64,000 nucleotides of DNA, from NCBI GenBank assembly GCA_001465935.1, contig LNKV01000033.1, positions 310,001 to 374,000 on the forward strand. The letters run 5' to 3'. The translations under genes were made by a program, and so were the position numbers. The notes below the pieces were generated by a model. That model was not told the DNA's origin. It was given only the letters and a program-made list of their open reading frames with translations, and searched no databases. This document shows, piece by piece, positions 32,001 through 44,315 of the stretch. Every line of letters starts with the position of its first letter. Within the stretch, counting starts at the first letter, position 1. Source of the stretch: Clarireedia homoeocarpa (lineage: Eukaryota; Ascomycota; Leotiomycetes; Helotiales; Rutstroemiaceae).

Positions 32001-35000
32001 ATGCTTATACGAATCAAGAGATTAAGCATCTCGTCGATACCATCGTTGAGAACCGTGAACCACATGCCAGAGCCGGATGCGCAATGGCTTTGGGGTGTAT
32101 CCATTCTCAAGTTGGAGGAATGGCTGCAGGATTCCATTTGAAGACAATCTTGGGGATTCTTATGTCCCTCTGTAATGATCCACATCCCACTGTCCATGTT
32201 TGGGCACTTGAGGCGCTAGCACGTGTTGCAGACTCGGCTGGTTTAACCTTCTCTGGTTATGTATCTAGCACACTTGGTATGCTCTGTCAGCTGTACGTTG
32301 CGGACACTCATAACGAAGAAATCGCCTCCCTCGCTACTTCAAACTTGGAACTCGAGTTGTCTACGACAGCAATCATTGCGCGTTGTGTGGATTCTTTAGT
32401 AAATGTTCTTGGGCCTGACCTGCAGGATATGAGCAAAGCTCGAGACCTCATTCTTACACTTGTTGGCCAGTTCGGTGCAGAAGACAACTTGCTTGTTTTA
32501 GCAGGGAGTCTAAAGTGCCAGGAGCATTTAGCGCTCTATGCCCCCGGACACATGGAATTTGTAGATTACGTTGTCCTACTACAAAATGATCTTAAGTCCG
32601 AAATACCCATGCTAAGAGATATTGCAATTGATGGACTTTATAATTTGATGAAGCGCAGCTCGGAAGATGTTGTAAAGGCAGCTGAAGCTGGGTTCGAAGA
32701 TCAACTCTGGCTTGCTTTGGATTCAGATCCGGCCCATGATGGAATCAGAAATGTTATACGGAATTGGCTCCAGCAATCATGTCTGTCAGAGACATCTAGG
32801 TGGGTGCAAAGGTGTCAAACTGTGCTGTCAATGACGCGACCGAAGGCAGAGGATTCTAACGCTACCTCGGCTAAGGCCAGTGCTATGCCTGACCTCCAGG
32901 ATGAAGAAGTGGCGGGTTTTGCAGCTGCATCCGATATGCCCAAGGATAATACGGCTGCTGCTGCAGGGCAGGAACCTTTGCGCTGGCAGGTTCGAACGTT
33001 TGCCATGAGTTGCTTGGCTGAAATGTTTACCCTAATCAGTAAAGACTTGGCAGCCAACGGCACGTCAGCCGCGGAAGTTGCTCTACAGAAGCGGGTGGCA
33101 GAAGTCATTCGAATGGCATTTTCCGCGTCTACATCCAATGTGGTGGAACTTCGTGTATGGGGTCTGAAAATTATCGACGCTGTTCTCAAGATGTTCGGTA
33201 AAACACCAGATCCAGATTTTGCGGAAGCACCACTTTTAGAGCAATATCAAGCTCAAATTAGCTCTGCACTTACTCCTGCTTTTGCGGCTGACTCTTCTCC
33301 AGAACTGGCATCAGAAGCTGTCAATGTCTGTGCTGCTTTCATTGCTACCGGGATTGTTACAGATGTTGATCGCATGGGCCGTATCCTGAAGACTCTAGTT
33401 ACTGCTTTGGAGAACTTCTCCACCGAGTCGGAAGTTGCATCGATTGGCGATCTTAAGGGTCTTAGCTCGAATGCTCAGGTGATGGTTAAAATGGCAGTAT
33501 TCTCTGCCTGGGCAGAACTGCAAGTTGCTAGCACCGAGCAGAAATATCTGGTCGACGTCCTGAAGCCGTATATAGGAACCCTAACCCCACTGTGGCTTGC
33601 ATCTCTGAGGGAGTTCGCACGTCTCAGGTTCGAGCCAGACATATCAACGAGTATGGGCCCACCATCGCTATCAGGAAGTTTAGATACCATTTATTCTGCG
33701 CTAAATCGAGAGACACTCCTTCGGTTCTATCAGGATTCCTGGCTCAAACTTGTGGATGCTATTGCAAGTCTCATCGAGCAGGACAGTGAGTTCGTATTCG
33801 ATGCACTTGATGGCAAGGAGGCGGACGCTCCTTCTACTACCAACGGACATCCCAAGGGTAACGATATCAATTACCGAGATGAACCAGTTGCATTTTTCTT
33901 TGTTCTCTTTGGTATCGCTTTCGAAGCTCTCGTTGCTCGACCAGGAAGCGATGCTCTCGCGTCCAAAGAGCAAACCCTGGAGATACTGCAAGCGTTGAAG
34001 AAAATCCTGCACCCCAGTGTGTCAGGGCACGCAATTTATCGAGAGGCTATCTTCTCCGAAACAATGGATCTTTTAGACCGTCTAGTTCTAACCGAAGGTC
34101 TCGATGTCCAAACCGTCATTGTACAAATCGCTAGGAGTCTATGTATCTCCCATCCTTCTGCTACAAAAGCGGATACGGCTGAGGATGGTGATTTATCAGA
34201 AGACATCGAGCAGCTTTTCGAGTTGACCAGAATCATCGTGTTAGTTCTTGCTGGTCTTCTACCCAACCTGATTGAAGCACAACAACCCGCACGACATCAA
34301 TTGACCGAAGAAGCGGTCACACTCGTTCGAGTCTCTCTCAATGCTTTGGTTGACGCAGCTGAAATATTTCCTACAATAATCAAAACTGACCTCCATGCTT
34401 GCATCATCCATATTTTTGCCACTATTTTGGGAACCGGAAGTTGTCAGGCTGTTGTCGTACCTCAGTCCCTATCAATACTGAAACGCTTCATCACAAGCAT
34501 CCCGGCACCTCGGAATGGCAAGAAATCCGATAGAGATAGTAGTGTGATACAACTTCAAGGCTGTCTCAAGAGGTTCTTGTCCATATACACCAATGCCCAG
34601 AAACGAGAAACAGAGATGTCCTTACCATGTGTTAAAAATACCCTCCTTGCATCCACATTACTCCTTACCAGTGGCACGAACCATTTATCCGCCAGCGAGC
34701 CACTTGTCGCTCGGTTCCTCGATGAGGTTGTAGATTGTCTTAGTGACCGAATGGTATGTGTTCTTTTCCCGTACTTCTCATAAGGCTCTCGCTAACATAA
34801 GTCCCAGACCGCCAAAGTCGCCGCAAACTGCATCCGTAGCCTCCTTCTCACCACTCCCAAAACCCCCACTTCTCAAAGCATCGCCCGCTACCTCCTACCA
34901 CACCTCATAACCTTCAGCACCAACACCAAACCTGAAGACCCAGAGAACGCGCGCTCGCTGGTGATCCATGCCCTCACAGCTTTTGTCATTTCGCTCGAAG

Positions 35001-35287
35001 GCAAACAAAGAGCAGTGGCTATGTCTGTGATCATACCGACGCTGTTGAAGCGGGCACAAGGCGATGAAGAAATTATCTGGAAGGAAACTAGTGCGCGGTT
35101 ATTGGAGATGGCGGGGAGTGATCCTGTAGCATTTAGAGCGGTGGTGGGGTCATTGGGCCAGGAGCAGAGGGCGTTTATGGAGGGGGTGTTGAGGCAGAGG
35201 AGAGATGAGGGGAGGGTGAGGGGAGGGGAGAGGGAGGAAGAGGATAGAGAGCCGACGATTGCGTTGAGGATGAATTTTGGGGCATGA
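29078..35287 (+). CDS. LAA1: HEATR5/Laa1 HEAT-repeat protein of AP-1 clathrin trafficking
   Basis: Two exons, 29078-34753 and 34808-35287, give 2051 residues, close to yeast Laa1 (about 2000). The protein is built of HEAT repeats throughout. The landmark near residue 90 (RVIRNNLGRCLAHVLGKGDR) with KHAAVYCLGDVF is the conserved HEATR5 N-terminal block. A later block REPHARAGCAMALGCIHSQV with VHVWALEALARVADSAG is the second hallmark. Laa1 recruits and stabilises AP-1 on trans-Golgi membranes. A disordered basic insert (IKKIKRQSTKRQS) lies near residue 295. The single intron near the 3' end is 54 bp (GTATGT..CCCAG). The first exon of 5.7 kb is the longest open stretch in the window. Confidence 0.93.
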
Positions 35288-35921
35288 AATGCTAGGTGAG
35301 GTTGGGGGAGTAAGGGATTGGGGATGTTTGGTCATTGATGGGACGAGTTGTTGGGGGCTCAGGAAGAGAGTGTTGTGGGACGAGATGGGCTATGTAGTTT
35401 AGTTGTGAGCATGAGCAGAATTGGAACGCGATAACGATAGCCCTATGGACATCAAATCGATGAGAAGACGGAATAGTATGGAAATACAGATGGAAATAGA
35501 AACAACAAAAAATAGAGTTAATACCAAGACGAACCACATTAATCCTTCCATTTATGATTCAGCATTATTCTTCAACTAGCATTTCACTAAAGCTATCCCC
35601 GAGTAAGAAAAACACACTTAAAGTGAGAAGATATTGAAGCAGAGAGGATCCCTCGATCGATATATCTTCATTAACTATGTATGTGCTTATCTCAAAATAA
35701 CTATTCCATCTCACTCAATGTCCCAATGCAAGTAATCCTTGTTATTGCTTTGACCACCCATATGCACCCCCATAACCAAGAACTCCAATCCAGTAAAACA
35801 AACAAGTGGACCTTACTCCGATCCGAATTCCTTCGTTCCATTTTCAAGCCCATTATATATAGACATGTCATCTCATCCCATCCCACCCTATCTCGCTGCA
35901 CGACAACACCCATCATCCATC
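35288..35921. other. 3' intergenic region between convergent LAA1 and GYP7
   Basis: Holds both 3' UTRs. The frames here are shadows of low-complexity DNA; nothing else is seen. Confidence 0.45.
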
Positions 35922-38698
35922 TCACTTCTGCACCTTAGCCAGCCCCTCTCCCTCCTTCTTAACCACCTTCCTGGGAAGCACCTCCACCTTCCTACTCAAC
36001 AGACCTCTCAGCTCCTTACTGATAACTTTTGGTCTCTCCGGCATATTTTCCAGCTCCCCACTATTTCGCTTTCCTTTGTCTTTCTTCGCTCCTTCTATGG
36101 TTGAATTGGTATTTGTGTCCGCACCGCTCGTTGCTCCAGCTCCAGCTCCGTTCCTGGATGGAGAAGTCCCCGAAGTGATGGAAGAAGATGATGAAGAAGG
36201 CAAGAATCGATGTCTCAGGCTTGGGTTGGGGAAATTCGATTTCTTGTCAATAGCTTCGACTGTGCGTTGGAAACGACGGAAGAGAGCTTCTGCGCGGATG
36301 AGAGTGGATTCGAGATCGATTGAGTTGGATAGTTCATTAACTGTTTTATTTTTATTTTAGTTCTGTGGTTCGTCTAATAAAAAGAGTAAGTCAAACGTAC
36401 CGTATTTCAGGACTTCATCAAAATGCTTCAGATGCTCCATGATAACATCTCTATGTTTCTCCAAAATCGCCAAAGCAATAAATAAGTGAAAGCCAGAGCT
36501 AAGATGATCTGTCCACAGCACTTCCCACAAATGCAATATGTCCAGCCAAGCGAACTCACGCTTGTACCAAACCAGCAGCATGCGGAAGAAGAAAAAGAAA
36601 TTCGTGCTGTCGGCACTTTGCAGATGGAGGTAGAGTTTTGGATCCATGAGTTGGACGAGGTGGTCTAGGGTTAGCAATTGAGCGCGCATGCCGGATTGGT
36701 CGCGAAGGAAATTACGTTCCATTCGATCCATGAAGTGCTGGAAGCCCCAGAAGGCAATTGCGTCGTCTTGCATGACGGCGTAAATAGGAGCTAGAAGATC
36801 GGACATGCCTTGCACATAGCCAAGGTCTCTGTTGTACTCATTGTAGGTGAGAAGCATGTCTTTCATTTGTTCCAAGTGAACATTTGTGCCTACGTCGGCA
36901 AATGGCGAGTCGGGATCAGGATGCGGGGAATCTTCACCCGCAAAAAGTGGAATTGTGCGGTCGGTTCTGTGAACATCTTTCTCTATTGCACGAACCCCAA
37001 GAAATGGGGTATGTCAGCTTGTGAAATTCCGAGAGGTAGTCAGATGGGATGTCTTACCTATTCTACTCCGTTGTTCTCGCCACCATTCTCCCTCCTCTCC
37101 TTCTCCGCCAAGATCAATTAATCGATCCCACCATGCTCCTTTCAATTTGACATATTCATCTCGAAGCTTGGCCACTTCGGTTTTCCTCTCCTCGGCCGAG
37201 GAATCCCATTCGTAGACTCCAAGCAAGAATAGCCATGCTTCTTTTCTTACTCCATCATCAGGATCAAGTCCCCCGTGGAATATCCTCTCTTTAACTTCAT
37301 CAACAGTAATTTGTAGTCGCCCTGTCCTTTGGTCGAAGAAAGTATTCCATTCCTTCAGAGTAACCGTTTTCCTCTGCTCCTTCAGACTCAATGATCCTAT
37401 CTCAGTGTCCAAAAGTTCGAATTCTCCAACATCAGTTTCTTCCATCTCAAGTACATCTCTCGCCGTCCATATCCGCTGGTTCCTGTCTCTTTCACCCTGC
37501 TCTGCAATACCCATCGCCCATCTCGCCAGGTAAATCCTTGCACTGTCGAATTCTTCTTGTAATGTTTGAACTTCCGGATTTTTCAACAATCTCCTCACTT
37601 GTGGTGGCACTTTTGGATTATCCACAATTGAGTCTGCGGTTCTCCTTGTGAATGTTGTAACCTTGCTGAATTTCTCCATCAAATTCCATCCCGCCTCCTT
37701 CACAAATTTTGTAACTGGATCCATTCCCGCATCTCTCTGCGCATTTCTGTAGGTCGATGCCGAGTTGCTAGATCCTGCACCTGCAGCACCTCCTATCCTC
37801 GTTCCACTACTCGATGGTCTCTGGACTGGAGCCGCTGTAACTGGTTTCTCCCCAAATGCCTCTTTATCTTCGAGGGAAGGTTCCACCAAATAGATGTTTG
37901 GCTCCGCGCCACTCCTTTCAATTTCCACATACCGCCTCAACCATCTGAGTACCTCGTCCCCGCCCCAGAACATTTCTCCATTTGCGCCAAATGGATCGAA
38001 TGATTCTTTTGTCCTCCTCTTCTTTTGTAAGATTGTCGACTGACATTCGGAGTCGTGGAAGAATAATGCAGGGAACGAATCACCGACTCTCGAATTTATG
38101 ATAACACTTCCGAACCACCAACCTAGACTGGGTGGTCGCACAAGTAGACTGTAGATTTGCGAAACGGGGATCGCGAACGCATAGTGTCCGATGGAGGCAG
38201 AGTGTGTAGTGGTGGTGGGAGGAGGCGGTACGAGGTATGACTGCCTTGGTGGAGAGTCTCCTTCACTTAGATCCACCTTCACATATGTATTCAAAGCATC
38301 GCCGAGGGAGGATTCAGGTAGCCATGCCAAAAGGAGGGAAGCTGCTGCTTTGAGCTTGGCATCTTTGGACGAGGGAGAAGTAGGTCGCGAGTCTGGAGGT
38401 GGTTTTTGTTGGAGTAGAGCTATATAACCAGGTATGTTGTCTTTGGCAGATGGTGTAGGGTGGATATAAACCTGTGGTTGGGGCATTAGCAAACGTTCGA
38501 ATAACGACCCCGCACTTCCTCCCGCAAATGTCCCAACACCCGAGGATGATTCACCTTGCTTTTGGAGAACAATAACTTGACTCCTTTCCCACTTGTGGTA
38601 TGCGTGATGGTATTGTAATCGCCTTCCTCATCGTCGCTCAGAGCATAGAAGCTATTCGAAGGCGATACAGGTCTGGCGGGGCCGGAAGACGACGTCAT
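35922..38698 (-). CDS. GYP7: Rab GTPase-activating protein Gyp7 (TBC domain)
   Basis: Four exons, 38698-38555, 38471-37058, 36982-36401 and 36340-35922, give 852 residues. The N-terminal lipid-binding-like region is followed by the TBC domain: the arginine finger motif IEKDVHRTDR spans the second splice, and the glutamine finger motif YVQGMSDLLAP follows, so both catalytic fingers are present. Further on come FWGFQHFMDRMERNF and FRMLLVWYKREFAWLD. Gyp7 stimulates GTP hydrolysis by Ypt7 and other Rabs at the vacuole. The Ser/Ala-rich C-terminal tail is variable in the family. The second exon ends just after the WWREQR motif; the plus frames over this gene are shadows. Confidence 0.94.
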
Positions 38699-39417
38699 TG
38701 TCGCAACGCCGAGCCAGGAGCAAATATTGTTCTGACCTTAAAGATAAATACTTTTTTGTACTCTCTTAGGTAGAGTAGAGTGTTAACAATCGAGAATCAT
38801 GAGAGTATTATATCTTGTGCTTGGTGTTTTGAGGATTGTGGCTTTGCGGTTGTAGAATACGCGGATCCATTTCAATCAAGGTTGTTTGCGCGGCCGCAGG
38901 CGACTTTCTTTCACTTACGGTCATCTCGTGATCTAGGCACTATTTTATTTGCACGCGACGTTTCTGCTGAAACATTTATCTTCGTTACGGGAGTGTCACT
39001 GAGGCTCGAATGAAGGATTGATATCCTCAATTACTACTGCTGCAACGATTCACTCGATCCGTTGACTCCTCTGCGGGTTTCCCCCGCGCTCCGGATCTTC
39101 TTGTGACTCTACTAAGCACTCGATATACAAAAACGAGAGTTGAAATTAGCTAGACGTACGTCATGAGAAAAAGCACACATTGATAGCAAGAGTGTTCTTA
39201 TCTGTAATATTATTTACAATGACTATTACAATTGCATAAGATAGCTGGAGAGTGCTGGAACTCCGCACATTGTATTATACTAGTAGCATAATACTGTATT
39301 CCAGACGCGCATGCGATCCGCAATACTCACAGTAAATGGACGGAAACCATATTTCCCCTGCTATTCCTTCCCCTATTTAAACAGTAACCCATACACATTT
39401 CGCTCACCAGCCACTCT
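38699..39417. other. intergenic, no gene seen
   Basis: Upstream region of GYP7 and downstream region of the histidine kinase, both on the minus strand. The plus frame at 38780-39013 has no family signature. Confidence 0.4.
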
Positions 39418-42400
39418 TCAACCAAGCCCCTCCCCCAACTCACTCTCATCTATAGCATCCGGATCTAAATCTAGTATTGGCTTTAGTCCTGCTAATCTAA
39501 TAGGTTTCGTCAAGAAAATATCGACCCCACTCAAAGCCGCATCGCGACGATGTTCCTCTGTGCCAAAGCAAGTTAGCGCTACGATGCGCACTCTCGGGAG
39601 CGAATTCTCTGATTCGAATTCCCGGATGTGGCGGGTTGCGGTTAGACCGTCCATTACGGGCATTGATATGTCTGGTTTCTTGGTCAGTATGGAGATAGTT
39701 CTTCAAGTGAGAGAGAGGGTCATTATGCGGATGACGGGTGATATATGGGGATATCAGGAAGGTGTATGTGGCGGAAATCTGGGGAGAATGGAGTTGAAAA
39801 GAAAGAGAGACAAACCCATTAATATAACTTTAACCGTTTCAGGCGCTTCTTTGTATTTCTCAAATGCCTCGAGGCCATTAGAAGCGGTTGTGTGTTCTTC
39901 CTTTGCTTTTTTCATTCCATGAACCAGTAGCTAAGAGGGGTTAAAAGTGTCAGAGATTTTACCTTGGAAAAAAGCTGGAAACACAGGATAGCAGACTTAC
40001 TTTCAGATTGATGATATTGTCCTCGACCAAGAGAACAACGGTGCGTGATGACTTCTTCTGGCCGAGCACTTGCGAGCTGATATTTTCTTTTTTCCCAGTT
40101 GACTTTTCCTTTTTTATGAGCTGTGTTGTCAGGATTGGCAACTTCTCAGAGACGTCTCGACGTGTAGGGGGCACGTTGACACTTTCCATTACCAATGTAT
40201 CTGATGATGCGTTTGATATTTTCCGCAATTCCATTAGAGGTCGCTTTTTGTCATCACTAATCTCCAAAATAACTATTTTATTGTGATCGATGTTATTCGA
40301 AAAATCTTTATCCAGAGCCGGGAAAGCCGCTGGATTGTATGCCACGGTAGAAGCGACGATTGCCGAATTGGTTCGAGGATCGGATATGCCTATCTCTGGA
40401 TGGAGTGTATCAGTTGATGCGGAGGTCAATGACTTGCAATAGTCGATACATTGGCCCAGAGCTCTAGCTAATTTGTGTGGCCCAACACTGTGAACGTATG
40501 AGTGAATGACCTTAAAGTATGGATAGAAATCTGAAAAGCAACGGTGGGCTTTGAAAGCACTTTATGAAAATAGATACTTACGGCTGCGTCAATAAGAACA
40601 CACCCTTTTCTTTTCGCGTCCAATCCTTTCTGGTATCATCATCGAACACAATCATAGGCTTATACTTAATTTGATCACCAGATCCAATACTAGACTTCAA
40701 GCATAAGAAAACACAATCTTCTGCCGGCGTCAAAGAAGAAGGTTTGCGAACTATCATCCCAAACCAGTCGCCAGCATAGGTCATAAAAGAAGATTTGATT
40801 GCAACCATGCGACCCTCATGAACAGAGCGATATTGGGTTGGGATCTCAGTTAAGTCGGGGAATCTATCAAATCCAAGAAGACACATGGAGAACCCACGGC
40901 ATCGTTTTCTTGTATGTGCCACAAGGCCATCGTCTAGCTGAAGCGAAGAGATGCTCGGCGTAACTGGAATATCCACTTTCACGCATGTACCGGCGCCAAC
41001 TTCACTAGACACATTGATTGTTCCGTCGAGATCCTGAATGAGTTGGTTGACAATGCTGAGCCCCAATCCAGTACCATTACTCATAGGGTCTTCCTGGACG
41101 AACGGTGTATAAAGCTCATATTTCAGAAAGTTGTTCGTTATGCCTTTTCCAGAGTCCACTATCGAGAGTGAGGCGATCGTATTACCGTCGGAGACACGTG
41201 CTGTTAGGCAAACATGAATGTAGCCGTTATTTGTGTACTTAGTTGAGTTTTGAAAAAGGTTGATCAGGATACGTCTCCAACTGCCGATTTGCGAATTGAA
41301 TATCCATGATGCCTGCCAGTCGATAGTGAGAACAACAACAACACTATTGTTGCAAACTAGCTGTCCATTCACATCTGTTATTTGTCCATCGTCTGAGTGA
41401 CCATTATTCGTTAAAGGTGCTTCGAATGCTGATCGAAAACTTTGCCCTGCTGAAACACCTTCAATGACGTCTTCACAAAGCATACACAAATCGAAGTCTG
41501 TTTCATCTCTAGCCAATTGCCTGGGGCCATCTTTTGCATTTGCCTTTTTACTTATCTTGGCATAATCCAGACTTGAATACTGATCAGTACAGTCTGCTTC
41601 GATTATTATCATAACATGGACTTACATATGATCCATAGTATCCAACAGAACCTCGCCACAAATAGTTATCGATCTTATCATATCATCTTGTTCGCCCCCT
41701 GTGGATGTATCTCGCAGTGCCTCTGCATTTGCTAAGACTCCATGTAGAGGAGATCGTAGTTCATGAGATACTACCGAGATGAAGTCGGACTTTGCGCGAT
41801 CGGCGAGTTCAGCATCAAGGCGAGACTTTTCAGCCATAACACAACTACCAAAAGCTGAGAGGTAGTTGAGATCTCGTGCACCCAGAATCCTTACTGGACG
41901 TCTCGTCCAAGCAAGACTACCCGCGAACCATTGACTACGTATGTGATCAGCACAGCTTTTGTCTACTTATGAGTGTTGGAAGAGTTTGGATACCTCTCCT
42001 GTGTTTAATGAGGCGATCGGAAGATGAGTGTGTTTGGAAATATTCAAAGGGTGAGATACATACTCTCTCTGCGGGTCCCATAATGGGAAGAAAATGATGG
42101 CTCGTGCTCCTGGGCAGATATAAGTTAGCTGTTTAGCCCATGCACCTACCACGCCAATCTCTGGCTCGAAATTTTTTGGACTTTCTTCGCAAGTTTCGAA
42201 AGGTTTCGCGCTACAGTCAAGAGATCCATCTTCGTTGAAAAGAAAGATGCGGCCCTGACTATAACATGTCATCATGCCCTTCACAGTACACTGAGGCAGA
42301 GTCCTGACCGCCGACTGTGGGGCTTGTCGAATAGCATAACCTAGAACATCGCTAGTCAGGAGCTTTGAAGAGCGCATACAGTCAGAGTTTGGAGTATTAG

Positions 42401-44030
42401 CAACACTGTCAACCGAAAACGCCATTGAGCTCGATCCGGCTATGTTGATTTCACTTCTCCAGGTCGTGTGGTTTGTGAAATTGGTTACGGTATTTCCATT
42501 GACTGCTTTTTTGCTTGGACCAACGGCGGTGTCGCGGAAACAAGCATCAAAAAAGATGACCCCATCAAGATCCATGGACTCAAGTACAAGGTAGCTTGCT
42601 CTAGAAAATAGTCTTTTGATCCGCGTGCTAGTAATTGATTCTTGTCGAACAGCCTCTGCAGAAGAAGATCTACTTAGAGATGGCCGGACGCTCTCCATAG
42701 GTTTCGTCATATCCGGAAATGGGAAAGATTGTTCTACCTCATTAAAAGTATTTGTCGATGATGGGGCCCCATGTTCTTTGAAAGAATGAGAAGATGCCAT
42801 AGGAGTTTGGAATTCTTCTGTGTTATTCCGAAGGCTCGTAGATACTGGTATGTGGCCGTTAGGTTTTGGTCTCGACTCAATGCCTTGGCTCGGGTCCATA
42901 TTGTCCTGAAAAGCGGACTTTCCCTTCACGAATAGACCAAGGCCTTTCACCATTTTCTCTTCTAGTTCAAGTTGTAGTCTTTTATGAACAAGATCGAGAT
43001 GGCTCATGATAGCGGAGGCTATTTCGTTCATTATCTTCAGACCTCTGGCGTTGAGGCCATCGCGTGGTTTATTATCCACTACGCAGTATGTGCCGATAAC
43101 ATGTCCTGTTGGGCCTGTCACGAGGCAAATATTAGCATGATCAGAAGAAGAGAGGCACTTATCACACCAGATTGCCGTCCACCGATCTTGATATCTGGCA
43201 CAACTGGCCCAGCGGATCACATGAGCAGTCCCATCGAACCTTCGAAAATGATAGGAAGTAGGCATCATGATAAAAGTATCACGTAAAATGAGATGAGCTG
43301 ATCTTATAGTGTGATAGCTATGGAAATGTAATGAAGACTCACTGTGAATGGGAACTTCCGCGTAAAATCTCATATACGGCCAATTCAAGACGTACGTTTT
43401 GTCCTTGAATTGATCAATCGTAGATAGATCGTTCATAACATAGCATTCCGGATTACCAGTGATGAGAGGCGTGGAGATATTCTTACTGCCGTCTTTGGCA
43501 GTGAAAACCTTGACAGTGTATGGACAAACACCCCAATGCATGTCTAGAATCCGTGCACCAATAAAGATGCTGTCGCCTTCATCACACTTATCGCGGTCGT
43601 AGAGAGAAGTGCTTCTAGTCGCTTCTGCTATGATGTATTGATTTTCCGTGTCCATCAATGAGATAAATGACGTTTCAGTATCCATCCTGAAGGCCCCTAG
43701 TTGAGCAAATGCAGTCAAGGTAGGGTCATGGATGAGCAGCTTGTCAGGATCAGGCCCGCCGGTTGGTGGTTCAGCTGGTAGGCACCTTGAATCGCTACTG
43801 TAGTCATCTTTATCACCACCATCATTCTCTTGCGCCTTGGACTTTTGTTTGTGCTTGGCATAAGCTTCATCTTCTTCACGTTGACGTGTCAATCTATATT
43901 CATCTGGGGTATAGTACCTATATGATTGTGATTAGATTCCTGCAACAAACACTGGAAATTCCGCTTACCTCAACAGGTCTCGGACTCTCACCCTTTCCTG
44001 CTCTCTTTCGTCGTCGGATACATCAAACAT
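39418..44030 (-). CDS. hybrid histidine kinase with GAF domain and receiver
   Basis: I read eight exons: 44030-43969, 43917-43343, 43114-42064, 41934-41626, 41571-40582, 40487-40001, 39930-39816 and 39671-39418, giving 1280 residues. Domains in order: a charged N-tail, a GAF-like sensor (ending VIGTYCVVDNKPRDGL), the H-box FISVVSHELRSPLHG with the phospho-accepting His, a HATPase domain with DSGKGI and GTGLGLSIV, and a receiver with VLLVEDN, phospho-acceptor Asp in MDISMPVMDG, and the conserved Lys in LTKPI. Such kinases feed Ypd1 and the Hog1 or Skn7 pathways. The 228-bp segment 43342-43115 is open in frame but has GTGAGT..TGCTAAT..CAG signals and lacks family likeness, so I treat it as an intron. 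If it is retained, the protein has 1356 residues. The ligand is unknown. Confidence 0.85.
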
Positions 44031-44315
44031 CTTATGTACCTTGAAGTCTCTAATAAGCCGCAACAGAATCCTATACGTACAATAGAAGTAGAGTATAATT
44101 AATGTGGTCAATTTGAAGAGGGTGGTTGCATGGACCACGGTAAGTAGTTATACTTAGTAGAGATTATTGTGAAAGGTAGCAGCGCATCCAGCTACCCGTA
44201 TAAAAACCTCTACCGCACTTCACGCCGCCGTTACACAAGTGGAACAATAGTTTTCTTCTTCTTCATTTCTCGGTCGCTACACATAACATCTGGATAACCA
44301 CATCCCAAGGCGGCT

